Positions 49,987 to 61,220 of a DNA stretch of 64,000 nt are shown here, piece by piece. The stretch's first letter is position 1, and the number at the start of each line of letters is the position of its first letter. The translations under genes were made by a program, and so were the position numbers. Source of the stretch: Neonectria sp. B-13 (lineage: Eukaryota; Ascomycota; Sordariomycetes; Hypocreales; Nectriaceae); the NCBI GenBank assembly GCA_002682825.1, contig NOKP01000042.1, forward strand, positions 186,001-250,000, given 5' to 3'. The notes beneath the pieces are model-generated. The model saw only the letters and a program-made list of their open reading frames with translations, was not told the DNA's origin and did not search any database.

Positions 49987-50995
49987 TTAGATATAATAGT
50001 CTTTAGTAATATATATTTAGAGAAAAGGCTAAAAGTTAAATAATATATAAGAAAATAGAAAAAATAATAGTATAATAGGCTTAATACTTAAGCTTAAGAT
50101 AATAATAACTTAAGGAAATAAAAGTTTCTACTATAAAGTTAAGATATAAGTTTTACTATTCTAATTAGCTAGAAAAGCTAGATCTTAGAAAAGCTAAACC
50201 TTAGAAAAGGCTAAAACCCCTTAGGATAAAAGCTTAGTCTATAAGGTAATCTCTATACTTTTTAGGCTTTTTATATTCTATTTAACCTTTTAAACAATAT
50301 AATAACTATACTATTAATTATATAAAATAACTACTATCCAAATTACACTATAGTCTAGTAAGCTCTTACTAAGTTATATATATAAGCTCTTATATAACCT
50401 ATATATTGAATTAAAAGAACATTTAAGCCTTATTTCTATACTATAAATTATAGCTTAAAAGTCTAACCTAAAGTATATAAAATAGCTTATAATTAATTAC
50501 TTTAGACTTAAGAAATTAGTCTAATTAGTAGTCTTTAATTATAATATCCTACTATAAGATAGAATCTAACTTAATATAATAATAGCTTAGTAGATTATAA
50601 TAGAATAGCTTTTTCTAGAGAGGCTAGCTCTAAAGCTAGAAAGGAATAATAATATTATTACTATAGAGAAAGAGTTTCTTAAGAAGCTATACAATCTTAT
50701 CTTTACCCTATAGATTATATAGTTAATAGATAATATTATTCTAATTAATCTATAGTTAAAGTAGTAATATATTAGAAACTAAAGGAATCCTACTATAGTT
50801 ATCTCTAATATTGGCTATAAAGTATAGAGTGATTTGGTAGAGGGAGTTAGAAGCTAGAGGGGGCAAAACTTAATAATTAGGTTTAAAATCTAAAGATCTA
50901 TCCCTCTATTAAGCTTAAGCAAAGGAAATATATAACTGTTTAGTACAATTATAGATAGGTAGAAACAGTAGTCCAAATAGTAGTTTTAATAGTAA
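49987..50995 (-). mobile_element. Family A element, about 1009 bp, with 13-bp flanking duplication
   Basis: Starts TTAGATATAATAGTC and ends TTTTAATAGTA. AAGCTATTATTAT flanks it at 49974-49986 and 50996-51008. It has two minisatellite units. It is inserted in a forward family A copy whose rest continues to 51203. Confidence 0.78.
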
Positions 50996-51217
50996 AAGCT
51001 ATTATTATATTAAGTTATATTTCCTTTTATAATAGAATATTATAATTAAAGATTATTAATTAAACTAATTTCTTAGGTTTAAAATAATTAATTATGAACT
51101 ATTTTATATAATTTAGATTAGACTTTTAAGTTATAATTTATAATATAAAAATAAAACTTAAATATTCTTTTAATTTATTATATAAATTATATAAAGCCTA
51201 TATATATAGCTTAGTAA

Positions 51218-52310
51218 TACTGTTGAAACTACTGTTTGGACTACTGTTTCTACTTATCCGCGATTGCGCTAAATCATGTGTTTCCTTTGCTTGAGCTTAA
51301 CGGGGGGATAGATCTTTGGATTTTGAACCTAATTATTGACTTTTGCCCCCTCCATGACAGCCACCGTCAGTCCGCTGACGCTAGGAACGACCATCAGGCT
51401 TCCTAGAACTCCCTCCGCCAAATCCCTCCACGCAGCTTCGTGGCTGATGTTAGAGATGACCACAGTAGGATTCTCTCGCTTTCCAATGTGGTCATTACTC
51501 CTTCGGTTGCAGGTTGGTTGTTACAGCGTTGCTCATCAGCTGCATGACCCATGAGACATAGTCATTGTGCTTCAGACTATCAATGAACCTCTTCTCTACA
51601 TCGGTAGTATTGCTGTTCCTTTCTAGCTTTAAAGCTAGCCCCTCTAGAAAGACCTGTTCTATTGTAATCCACTAGGCTGTTGCTCTATTAGGCTGGATTC
51701 TATCTTGTAGTAGGATGCAATAACCAAAGACTACTAACTGGACTAATTCCTTAGCCTTAGGGCATTGATTGGTTTTGACCTCTTTTATATCTTATAGGTT
51801 AGACTTTTAAACTATAATTTATAGCTTAGAAATGAGGCTTGGATCCTCTTGAAATAGGCTATATAGGTTGTATAAGAGCCTATAGGTATAGCTTGGTGAG
51901 GGCTCGCTGGGCTGTAGTGCGATTCAGAAGGCAGTTATCTTGTGCGATCGGTGGTGTGGTTGTTGTATTGTTTGGAAGGTCGGATGGAATGCGAAGAGCC
52001 TGGAAAGCGCAGAGGTTACCTTGCAGGCCGGGCTTTTATCCTAAGGGGTTTTAGCCTTTTCTAAGATCTAGCTTTTCCAAGGTCTAGCTTTTCCAAGATC
52101 TAGCTTTTCCAAGATCTAGCTTTTCTAGCTGATTGGGGCAGCAAAACTTATACCTTAACTTTACAGTAGAAACTTTTATCTCCTTGAGTTATTATTGCCT
52201 TAGGCTTAAGTATTAAGCCTATTATACTATTGTTTTTTCTGTTTTCTTTTATACTGTTTAACCTTTAGCCCCTTCTTTAGGTATGTACTACTAAGGACTA
52301 TTATATCTAA
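51218..52310 (+). mobile_element. Family A element, best preserved copy, 1093 bp, 14-bp duplication
   Basis: Starts TACTGTTGAAACTACTG and ends ACTATTATATCTAA. ATATAGCTTAGTAA flanks it at 51204-51217 and 52311-52324. The interior keeps many CG and CA pairs and is the least RIP-mutated part of the block. It carries the conserved hairpin at 51621-51648, four minisatellite units at about 52061-52125 and a final TTATTATTGCCTTAGGC block. Open frames of 71-72 codons here are not conserved between copies. Confidence 0.85.
51623..51638. repeat. 16-bp perfect palindrome conserved in family A
   Basis: CTAGCTTTAAAGCTAG, with further outer pairing of CTTTCTAG before and CTAGAAAG after it. Near-identical hairpins occur in the other family A copies (for example 58276-58291). 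It contains no CA or CG pair, so survival under RIP is expected and is not proof of selection. Confidence 0.6.
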
Positions 52311-52389
52311 ATATAGCTTAGTAAAAGCTTATTAAACTATAATATAATTTAAATAATAATAATTTTATATAATTAATAATATAATTATT

Positions 52390-54440
52390 ATATTATTTAG
52401 ATTACTATTAAAACTACTATTTAAACTACTATTTCTACTTATTAATAATTATACTAGATTATATATTTCCTTTACTTAAGCTTAATAAGGGGATAGATCT
52501 TTAGATTTTAAACCTAATTATTAGCTTTTACCCTCTTTAAACTCCCTCTATTAAATCTCTCTATATAGCTTTATAGCTAATATTAAAGATAATTATAATA
52601 GGATTCTCTTGCTTTTTAATGCAATTATTACTTCTTTAGTTATAGATTAATTAGTATAGTATTACTTATTAGTTATTTAAATATAATAGTCCTTAGTAGT
52701 ATATAATTAGAGAAAGGGCTAAAGGTTAAATAGTATAAAAGAATATAGAAAAAATAATAATATAATAGGCTTAATACCTAAGCCTAAGGTAATAATAACT
52801 TAAGAAGATAAAAGTTTCTACTATAAAGTTAAGGTATAAGTTTTACTACTCTAATTAGCTAGAAAAGCTAGATCTTAGAAAAGGCTAAAACCCCTTAGGA
52901 TAAAAGCCTAGCCTTTATGCTTTCTAGGCTTTTTAAATTCTATTTAACCTTCTATATAATATAATAATTATACTACTAATTGTATAAGATAACTATTTCT
53001 ATCTAAATTATACTATAGCTTAATAAGCTCTTACTAAGCTATATATATAAGCTCTTATATAATTTATATAGTAAATTAGAAGAATATCTAAGCCTTATTT
53101 CTATACTATGAATTATAGCTTAAAGGTTTAACCTAAAGTATATAAAATAGCTTATAATTAATTACTTTAGACCTAAGAAATTAATCTAATTAGTAGTCTT
53201 TAGCTATAATATTCTACTATAAGAGGAAATATAGCTTAATATAGTAATGGCCTAGTAGATTGCAATAGAATAGCTCTTTCTAAAGAGGTTAGCTCTAAAG
53301 CTAGAAAGGAATAATAATATTATTACTATAAAGAAAGAGTTCCTTAAAAAGCTATATAATCCTATCTATACCTTATGGATTATATAGTTAATAGGTAATA
53401 TTATTCTAATTAACTTATAGCTAAAGGAATAATACATTAGAAATCAAAGGAATCCTATAGTTATTTTTAACATTAGTTATAAAGTATAGAGGGATTTGGT
53501 AGAAGGAGTTCTAAGAAGCTAAAGAGGGTAAAAGTTAATAATTAGGTTTAAAACCCAAAGATCTATCCCTTTGTTAAGCTTAAGCAAAGGAAATATATAA
53601 TTTAGTATAATTATAAATAAGTAGAAATAGTAGTTTAAATAGTAGTTTTAATAGTAACTTATTAGTTATATAACTTATAAGATATAGTTATTATACTTTA
53701 GACTATTAATAAACCTTTTCTTTATATTAATAGTATTACTATTTCTTTCTAGCTTTAAAGTTAATTTCTTTAGAAAGACTTATTTTATTATAATCTATTA
53801 AGCTATTACTTTATTAAGCTAGATTGTATCTTATAGTAAAATATAATAATTAAAGACTATTAATTAAACTAATTCTTTAGCCTTAGAGTATTAATTAGTT
53901 TTAATCTCTTTTATATCTTATAAGTTAGACTTTTAAACTATAATTTATAGCTTAAAAATAAGACTTAGATTTACTTAAAATAAGTTATATAAGTTATATA
54001 AGAGTCTATAAGTATAGCTTAATAAGAGCTTATTAGATTATAGTATAATTTAAAAAATAGTTATTTTATATAATTAATTATATAGTCTTTATATTATATA
54101 AAAGGTTAAATAAAATATAAAAGAATAATCTAGAAAGTATAAAGCCTTATAAGTTAGGCTTTTATCTTAAGAAGTTTTAGCCTTTTTTAAGATCTAGCTT
54201 TTCTAAGATCTAACTTTTCTAAGATTTAGCCTTTTTAAGATCTAGCTTTTCTAGCTAATTAAAGTAGTAAAACTTATATCTTAACTTTATAATAGAAACT
54301 TTTATTTTCTTAAGTTATTATTACTTTAGACTTAAGTATTAAGCATATTATATTATTATTTTTTCTATTTCCTTTTATACTATTTAATCTTTAGCTCTTT
54401 CTTTAGGTATATACTACTAAGAACTATTATATCTAAATAT
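52390..54440 (+). repeat. Older forward family A copy interrupted by a reverse copy
   Basis: Family A start near 52397, broken at 52676 and resumed at 53670, ending ATTATATCTAA near 54437. The insertion is at 52677-53656. Confidence 0.65.
52677..53656 (-). mobile_element. Family A element, about 980 bp, with 13-bp flanking duplication
   Basis: Starts TTAAATATAATAGTCC and ends TTTTAATAGTA. ACTTATTAGTTAT flanks it at 52664-52676 and 53657-53669. Only one or two minisatellite units remain, which accounts for its shorter length. Confidence 0.8.
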
Positions 54441-54598
54441 TATAGGTTTATTAATTAATATTCTTTTTAATTAATTCCTAAGAATATTCTTAAAAGATTT
54501 AATAATTATTTACTAAAGTATAATATCTTATTAGAATTAATAATCTCTTTTTATTATTAAACTTAATAAATAAGAAAGATATATTAATTAATACTTAT
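54441..54598 (+). repeat. Retrotransposon remnant left of G3
   Basis: RIP-type DNA that joins across G3 to the reverse-transcriptase-like fragment beginning at 56027. No motif is recognisable in this short part. Confidence 0.4.
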
Positions 54599-54610
54599 AT
54601 ATATTTATAG

Positions 54611-56014
54611 CCTTCTATAAAAGAACCTAATATATTATAATTACTATATTATATATTAATTTCTTTATCTTAAGCTGAGTTGGTTTTTATCGCTTTTTAT
54701 TAACCTTTATATCTAACCTAAACCTATCTACCTTTTCTATCTAGTCTAAGTTTTTTCTTAACTCTATATAATCCTACCCTTATTAATCTTTTTCCCTCAA
54801 TTTCTAGATAGTAGACTAGCTAGCTATTTATACTAGTTCTATACACTTTAGTAGCTTCTAGAACCAAAGGGTATATTTATCTCTAGATAATTCTTTAATA
54901 ATAACTTTATTATCTTTATTATTTAACCTAGTCTCTAATTGCTTAATAAGAGCTTTAAGTAGTATTTTCTCTTCTATAATAAAGCTAATATTATTAACCT
55001 TAATAGCTCTATTATTAAAGAGTAAATAGTAGCTAAATATAGCTAAATATACCTTTTAAATAGTACTAATTACTATATAGCTAGACTTAAAGCTACTAAG
55101 GCTATAAAGTCTAGTTTAGTAAAGTTACTATTTATACTTAGTAGCTTTTATCTCTCTATCTAAGGAGTAGTAGTATTCTATTTTATATACTTTATAGCTT
55201 TATATTTTACTATCTAGCTATAAAGTATAGTAGACAATTATAGTATGCATTATAGTTGTATAATACTATATTATAGTATATTAAGAAAGAGGGAAAAAGG
55301 CTAGCCTAACTTATTAGCTTAATAAGAGATAACTAAGTTATTTATATATATTATAGTTTAGGATAAGCTTTTTATAAATTAGATATTAAGGTTAGAGAGA
55401 GGGACTTAGATAGATTGTAAAAATAGGCTTAAGATATAATATTAATATAAACTATATTACTAGGAAAGCTTATTATATTTAAGTTATTAGGATTAATAGT
55501 GCTAGGTAGAGTATCTTACTTAGGGTTATAAAATTAGTCCACTTGAAATTCTTACTAGTCCAAATTGAAACCTTTATTAAAAATTAGTCTTTAAGCCTAA
55601 AATTAAGATATTTAAGATTGTAATAGCCTAGGTATTTAGGTATCTTAAGTTAGAACCCTAATTATCTAAGCTTTTTTCTTTAGCTAGAAATCTCTATTAG
55701 TCTATAATTAGTCCACTTTTTGGATTGAACTAGTACTAACAGTAGACTAATTTGAACCTTTTTACTTATCTAAGTAGCTAAAAATAGAATAATTATATTA
55801 TTCAACTTTAGCTTTTAAGAGCTATCTAAGAATGTAATTCTCTTTTTTTTAGAGTAAGAATCTAATTTTAATAAGGGCTTAAAGATAGACTAGAAAAAGT
55901 ACTAGACTAGCTAATTTTACAACTCTAATCTTACTATATTAACTACTATATATTATCTACTATATTATCTTAATCTATTAGATAATATTAACTAAGGCTA
56001 AAATTACTATAAAT
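54611..56014 (-). mobile_element. Element G3 (family G) carrying a MITE, with 12-bp duplication
   Basis: Begins CCTTCTATAAAAGAACC and ends TTACTATAAAT. Flanks are ATATATTTATAG (54599-54610) and ACATATTTATAG (56015-56026), one C/T difference. Without the 407-bp MITE and its 8-bp duplication it is about 989 bp. It contains a reverse decayed copy of the G frame. Confidence 0.8.
55521..55927. mobile_element. hAT-like MITE, 407 bp
   Basis: Terminal inverted repeats TAGGGTTATAAAATTAG and (reverse complement of the right end) TAGAGTTGTAAAATTAG match at 15 of 17 positions. An 8-bp duplication ATCTTACT lies at 55513-55520 and 55928-55935. Eight-base duplications with TAGRG ends are typical of the hAT superfamily. 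No coding frame, so it is non-autonomous. It is inserted inside G3. Confidence 0.85.
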
Positions 56015-56026
56015 ACATATTTATAG

Positions 56027-56455
56027 AGTTATAAACTAATTATTTTAATAAATTTAAAGACTTTTATAAAAAACCTAATTAAGAATAATAAAAAAGCATT
56101 TATAATATATATTTATAGTATATTATTATTAAATAAATAGTTAATAAATATATTAAATAAGAATATAGAGAATAGATTAAGAATCTTTTTTTTAAGTTTA
56201 AAGAAATAAATAATACTTTAATAAGCTAATAACTAAAGACTTTTTAGTTCTAAAGAGAATAAAATATATTATTTATCTTTAAGAAAAAGAAAGTCTTTAT
56301 ATAAATTATTATATTTTATTAATAAGAAATAAAATAAGCTTCTAAAAGAATATATTAAAGAATATCTTTAGAATAATTAAATAGAATAATCTATTAATAA
56401 AATTACAGTATTAATACTTTTTATTTTTAAGAAGAATAATATATTAGGACTATAT
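56027..56455 (+). pseudogene. Ty3/gypsy reverse transcriptase fragment (N-terminal part)
   Basis: Plus-strand translation near 56340-56455 reads EYIKEYL..N.IE.SI.KIT..ILFI.KKNN. This fits the gypsy segment REYIEENL-KG-IR-S-SPAGAPILFVKKKDG. It is cut off at 56455 by a reverse family A fragment. Confidence 0.6.
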
Positions 56456-56822
56456 TTAAATATAATAGTTCTTAGTAATATATACTTAGAGAAAGAACTA
56501 AAGATTAAATAATATAAAAGAAAATAGAAAAAATACTAATATAATAAGCTTAATATTTAAGCTTAAGGTAATAATAACTTAAAAAGATAAAAGTTTCTAT
56601 TATAAAGTTAAGGTATAAGTTTTATTACTTTAATTAGCTAGAAAAGCTAGATTTTAGAAAAGTTAAATCTTAAAAAGCTAGATTTTAAAAAAGGCTAAAA
56701 CTTCTTAAAATAAAAGCCTAACTTATAAGGCTTTATACTTTTTAAGTTATTCTTTTATATTTTATATAATATAATAATTTACTATTAAAACTACTATTTA
56801 AATTATTATTTCTACTTATTTA
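56456..56822. repeat. Two family A fragments, one reverse and one forward
   Basis: A reverse fragment (TTTAAATATAATAGTTC..., with minisatellite units) to about 56778 is followed by a forward start (TACTATTAAAACTACTATTT) to 56822, where an LTR begins. Confidence 0.6.
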
Positions 56823-57020
56823 TATATAAGAGTTAGTTTGACTAAGGTAAGATATTAGGCTTGAAGGGTAGGTATTAATATATTATAAGACTTTAACTTA
56901 GTAAGTAGTTAGAGATTGCTTACTAAGGACTCTATATAGTCCTTATAGGGCTAGGCCCTTAGCTATAGTAGCTATAGTGGTTTTACTCTAAGGTTAACTG
57001 TATAGGTCTATTCTCTTATA
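56823..57020 (+). repeat. Type T LTR, 198 bp
   Basis: Starts TATAAGAGTTAG and ends TTCTCTTATA, the decayed form of TGTAAGAG...CTCTTACA. Full-length match to 31902-32097 in reverse. Preceded by ATTTA and followed by ATTATC. It may be the 5' LTR of the element at 57021 onward. Confidence 0.6.
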
Positions 57021-57914
57021 ATTATCCCTCTCTCTGAATAGCTAATCTTTAGTTATTATTATTATATAATCCAGTGTATTATAAGGTCTTAGTTACTATA
57101 GTTATAGTAAGAATAGCCTATTTAGTATACTATTAGTAAATAGTAAGGTAAGACTACTTTGATCTATAATTTAGTATTATTTACCTAGCTTATTTATTTC
57201 TCTTATAGGTTTTTTCTTTTTATTACTCTACTACTTTCTTTCCTCTATATTAATACTTATAGTTCTTTAAGCATTCTATATTCTATTACTATTATTTCTC
57301 TATTTTACTTTAGTACTTCTATTCTTAGTCTCTTTAGATTTAGTCTTATTTTTACCTATTTACTAAACCTTTACTATTATTACTATAATATTTATTCTTC
57401 TTTAAATAGAATAGATATTAAGCTAGTACTAAACTAATAATATAGAATTTACTATATAACTTTCTAGCTAAGTATTCTACTTTTATTACCTTACTTAGAA
57501 ATATAATTCTCTAATCCTTTATTATTCTATTAAAAGTTTAAAGAATTAATATATAATCTATAAGTAGACTAATAAAAAATATAATATAATAGATCCTATA
57601 TATAATTATTATATATTTACTAATTAACTTTTAATAGATTTTTCTAAAGTTATTTAGTACTATCTAATAGTATTAAAATGCCTTATACTTAAAGTACCTA
57701 TAGAATAATCCTAAAAGCTTTTATTCTTTAAGAATAGAAAATCCTACTCCTTTAGTCTTAGGTTATTAATATCTAGAGTATATTATATATAATACTATTT
57801 CTATTTAATATAGTATTTAATTATTCCTTAAAGACCTAATAACTATTTAATAAAAATAATAAGATAATATTATTATAAAAGCTATTTTATAGATATAGAA
57901 TATTACTTTAATAT
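57021..57914 (+). repeat. Degraded retrotransposon-like internal sequence, unassigned
   Basis: RIP-type DNA downstream of the type T LTR, continuing after the family A insertion at 58943-59614. It may be the gag-side part of the LTR element, but no domain could be named. Confidence 0.4.
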
Positions 57915-57928
57915 ATAAAATAATAAAC

Positions 57929-58930
57929 CACTATTGAAACTACTGTTTAGACTACTATTTCTACCTATCCACAATTGCACTGAATCACATATTTCCTTTG
58001 CTTAAGCTTAACAGAGGGATAGATCTTTGGATTTTAAACCTAATTATTGACTTTTGCCCCCTCCAGCTTCCTAGAACTCCCTCCGCCAAATCCCTCTACA
58101 CTTCATGGCTGATCAGTAGGATTCTCTCACTTTCCAATGCATCACTCCTTCGATTACAGATTAATCAGCACAGTATCACTCATCAGCTGCATAACCCATA
58201 AGACATAATCATCATGCTTTAGACTATCAATAAACCTCTTCTCTATATTAGTAGTATTATCATTCCTTTCTAGCTTTAAAGCTAGCCCCTCTAGAAAGAC
58301 CTATTCTATTGCAATCTACTAGGCTATTGCTTTATTAGGCTAGATTCTATCTTATAGTAGGATATAATAACCAAAGATTACTAACTAGACTAATTCCTTA
58401 GCCTTAGAGCATTAATCGGTTTTAACCTCTTTTATATCTTATAGATTAGACTTTTGAACTACAATTTATAGCTTAGAAATAAGGCTTAGATCTGCTTGAA
58501 ATAGGCTATATAGGTTGTATAAGAGCCTATAGGTATAGCTTGGCAAGGGCTCGCCAGGCTGTAGTACAATTCGGAAGGTCATTGTATATAATTGGTTGTA
58601 TGATTGTTATATTAAGTAGAAGGTTAGATGGAATGCAAAGAGATAACCTAGAAAGCATAGAGGCTGGGCTTTTATCCCAAGGGGTTTTAGCCTTTTCCAA
58701 GGTCTAGCTTTTCTAAGATCTAGCTTTTCCAAGATCTAGCTTTTCTAGCTGATTGAGGCAGCAAAACTTACACCTTAACTTTATAGTAGAAACTTTTATC
58801 TCCTTGAGTTATTATTGCCTTAGGCTTAGGTATTAAGCCTATTATACTATTGTTTTTTCTATTTTCTTTTATACTATTTAACCTTTAGCCTCTTCTCTAG
58901 GTATATACTACCAAGGACTATTATATCTAA
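57929..58930 (+). mobile_element. Family A element, 1002 bp, with 12-bp flanking duplication
   Basis: Starts CACTATTGAAACTACTG and ends ACTATTATATCTAA. ATAAAATAATAA lies at 57915-57926 and 58931-58942. It is well preserved, with hairpin and three minisatellite units (about 58700-58745). Confidence 0.8.
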
Positions 58931-58942
58931 ATAAAATAATAA

Positions 58943-59614
58943 TACTTAACTTCTAACTTTAGGTAGGTATTTACTTATTATATATTTAATAGATCTTTAT
59001 TAATCTTTTCTTAATACTATCTTATTATACTTATTAGCCTTAATAAACTTATATAGCTCTTAAAAGCTACTTAATCTCTTTATATTTAAGATAATAGTAT
59101 TATATATAGTCTATAGTTAATACTTATTTATCTTATAGTTATTAAGATTACTAAGGATCTTTTTATTAAGAAAGAAAATACTCTTAAGGAGTACCTTATA
59201 ACTATAAGTATTAGTACTTTTACTTTAGTTAATATAGTATATAAAGAGTATATATCTATTTCTTTTTATTCTATTTTATTTTATAAAAGTATTCTTACTT
59301 ATTATAGAGTAAGTATTAGCTTTATATTATACTATATAAATATTTTAATTATTAAAATGCTTATATAATTCTCTAATCTATCTCTTCTAATCTTTATCTC
59401 TTATAATCCTATTCTTCCTCCTTAGGAAGTAATTAAAGAGCCTTTACCCCTTATATATAAGTCTTCTTAATAGGCTAAGAAGTATAAAAGTAAGGATAAG
59501 AGAAAAGGTAAGACTATAGTTAAGAAGATTATTATTCCTTCTAAGTCTATTAATAAGCTCTTAGTAGACCCTCTATATAGTTCTATCTATTTTGCTTTTA
59601 ATTCTAAGCATAAG
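58943..59614 (+). repeat. Continuation of the unassigned retrotransposon-like sequence
   Basis: RIP-type DNA with purine-rich stretches in the last 150 bp. No recognisable domain. Confidence 0.35.
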
Positions 59615-59804
59615 TGTAATGGGAGTACCTCTAGGATACATAGTCAGGTAAGGTAAATGGATTGGAAGCAAAGTTGGTATTCTCATTGATACGTAAGCTG
59701 AAGCTTACCCCTCAATTCTAAAGAGAGGCAGGCGTTTGGGTAAGGAGACGTGGCCGCGATGCGCGGGCCACGTGACCGAAGTACTAAAGGCTGGCATCAT
59801 AACA
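59615..59804. mobile_element. Well-preserved 190-bp chromovirus LTR
   Basis: TGTAATGGGAGTACC...GGCTGGCATCATAACA, the same length and sequence family as the chromovirus LTRs but hardly mutated. It contains a GC-rich hairpin (CGTGGCC at 59749-59755 with GGCCACG at 59766-59772) and a CACGTG box at 59769-59774. Flanking pentamers ATAAG and ATTAG differ at one base, so a clean target duplication is not shown. Confidence 0.75.
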
Positions 59805-60690
59805 ATTAGTAGAACTCCCTCTGCCAAATCCCTCTATATAGCTTTATGGCTAATATTAGAGATAACTATAGTAGGATTCCCTTGGTTTCTAATGTATTAC
59901 TCCTTTAGCTATAGATTGGTTAGAATGATATTACTTATTAACTCTATGATCTATAAGGTATAGATAGGGTTATATAGCTTCTTAAGGAACTCCTTCTCTA
60001 TAATAGTAATATTATTATTCCTTTCTAGCTTTAGAGCTAGTCTCTCTAGAAAGTACTATTCTATTATAATCTATTAGGTAATTATTATATTAAGCTTTAT
60101 TTCCTTTTATAATAAGATATTATAGCTAAAGACTATTAATTAGACTAACTCTTTAGGTCTAAAGTAGTTAATTATAGGCTATTTTATATACTTTAGGTTA
60201 GACTTTTAAGCTATAATTTATAATATAGAAATAAGGCTTAAATATTCTTTTAATTCAATATATAGGTTATATAAAAGCCTATATATATAGCTTAGTAAAA
60301 GCTTATTAGGCTATAATGTAATTTAAATAGTAATTATCTTATATAATTAATAATATAGTTATTATATTATTTAAAAGATTAAATAGAATATAAAGAGTTT
60401 AGAAAGTATAAAGCCTTATAGGTTAAGCTTTTATCCTAAGGGGTTTTAGCCTTTTTTAAGGTCTAGCTTTTCTAAGATCTAGCTTTTCTAAGATCTAGCT
60501 TTTTCAACTGATTAGAATAGTAAAACTTATACCTTAACTTTATAGTAGAAACTTTTATCTCCTTAAGTTATTATTACTTTAGGCTTAAGTATTAAGTCTA
60601 TTATACTATTGTTTTTTCTATTTTCTTTTATACTATTTAATCTTTAGCCTCTTCTCTAAGTATATACTACTAAGGACTATTATATCTAAA
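59805..60690 (+). repeat. Family A copy lacking its 5' part
   Basis: Begins inside the element (AGAACTCCCTCTGCCAAATC) directly after the LTR and runs to the normal end ATTATATCTAA. Hairpin and three minisatellite units are present. Confidence 0.7.
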
Positions 60691-61220
60691 TAAGAAAAAA
60701 AGAACTATTTCTATTAAAAGAGAAATTATATTAAGAATATAAGAATAAATCTAAAAATATACTTATAAAATAAAAGAAAAAGATAATAATAATAAAAAGA
60801 AAAGAAAAAAAGTACTAATAATAAAAAAAGATTTAAATACCTATATATAATTACTTAATAGATCTAAACTATAAAATATAAACTATAAATAATAAGGTTT
60901 ATTTATTAGTTTATTAATTATAAATAGCTATTAAGTAAATATAATTAGTTTAAAAAATAAATATAGTCTTATTATTATTAAATTCTATATTATTAGTTAT
61001 TAAGAGTAATAACTATTAAGAGAGGATAGTTATTATAATACTAGCCTTTAGTACTTTAATTATATAGCTTATATATTATAGTTATATCTTCTTATCTAAA
61101 TATTTATCTTTCTTTAGAATTAAGAAATAAGCTTTAGCTTATATATTAATAAGAATACTATCTTTACTTCTAATCTATTAATCTTACCTAACTATATATC
61201 CTAAAGGTATTCTTATAATA
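60691..61220 (+). repeat. 3' end and 3' LTR of a second chromovirus copy
   Basis: 60691-61030 is the reverse complement of 34192-34530, ending in the polypurine tract AAGAGAGGATAGT. It is followed by a 190-bp LTR at 61031-61220 ending CTTATAATA. So this copy coded on the plus strand and lacks everything upstream. Strongly mutated. Confidence 0.75.

Larger units (their letters stand above)
42409..50986. repeat. Tandem duplication of an about 2.5-kb repeat unit, with later insertions
   Basis: 42409-46437 and about 47030-49986 carry the same order of degraded family A pieces and the same unusual junction (TTTTAATAATACTTTTATAT at about 42881 and 48549). Unit 1 holds insertions at 42982-44027 and 44774-45814 whose sites are empty in unit 2 (48640-48654 and 49373-49384). 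Unit 2 holds the 47125-48180 insertion whose site is empty in unit 1 (42508-42521). Removing insertions gives a period near 2.5 kb. Confidence 0.7.

Noticed and set aside
51336..52054. Two 71-72-codon frames as small genes
   Set aside because: They lie within a family A repeat and are not preserved in other copies, as are those at 57998, 59736 and 62450.
52061..52125. CRISPR array
   Set aside because: The 16-bp units are contiguous with no unique spacers and the genome is fungal; it is a minisatellite within a repeat.
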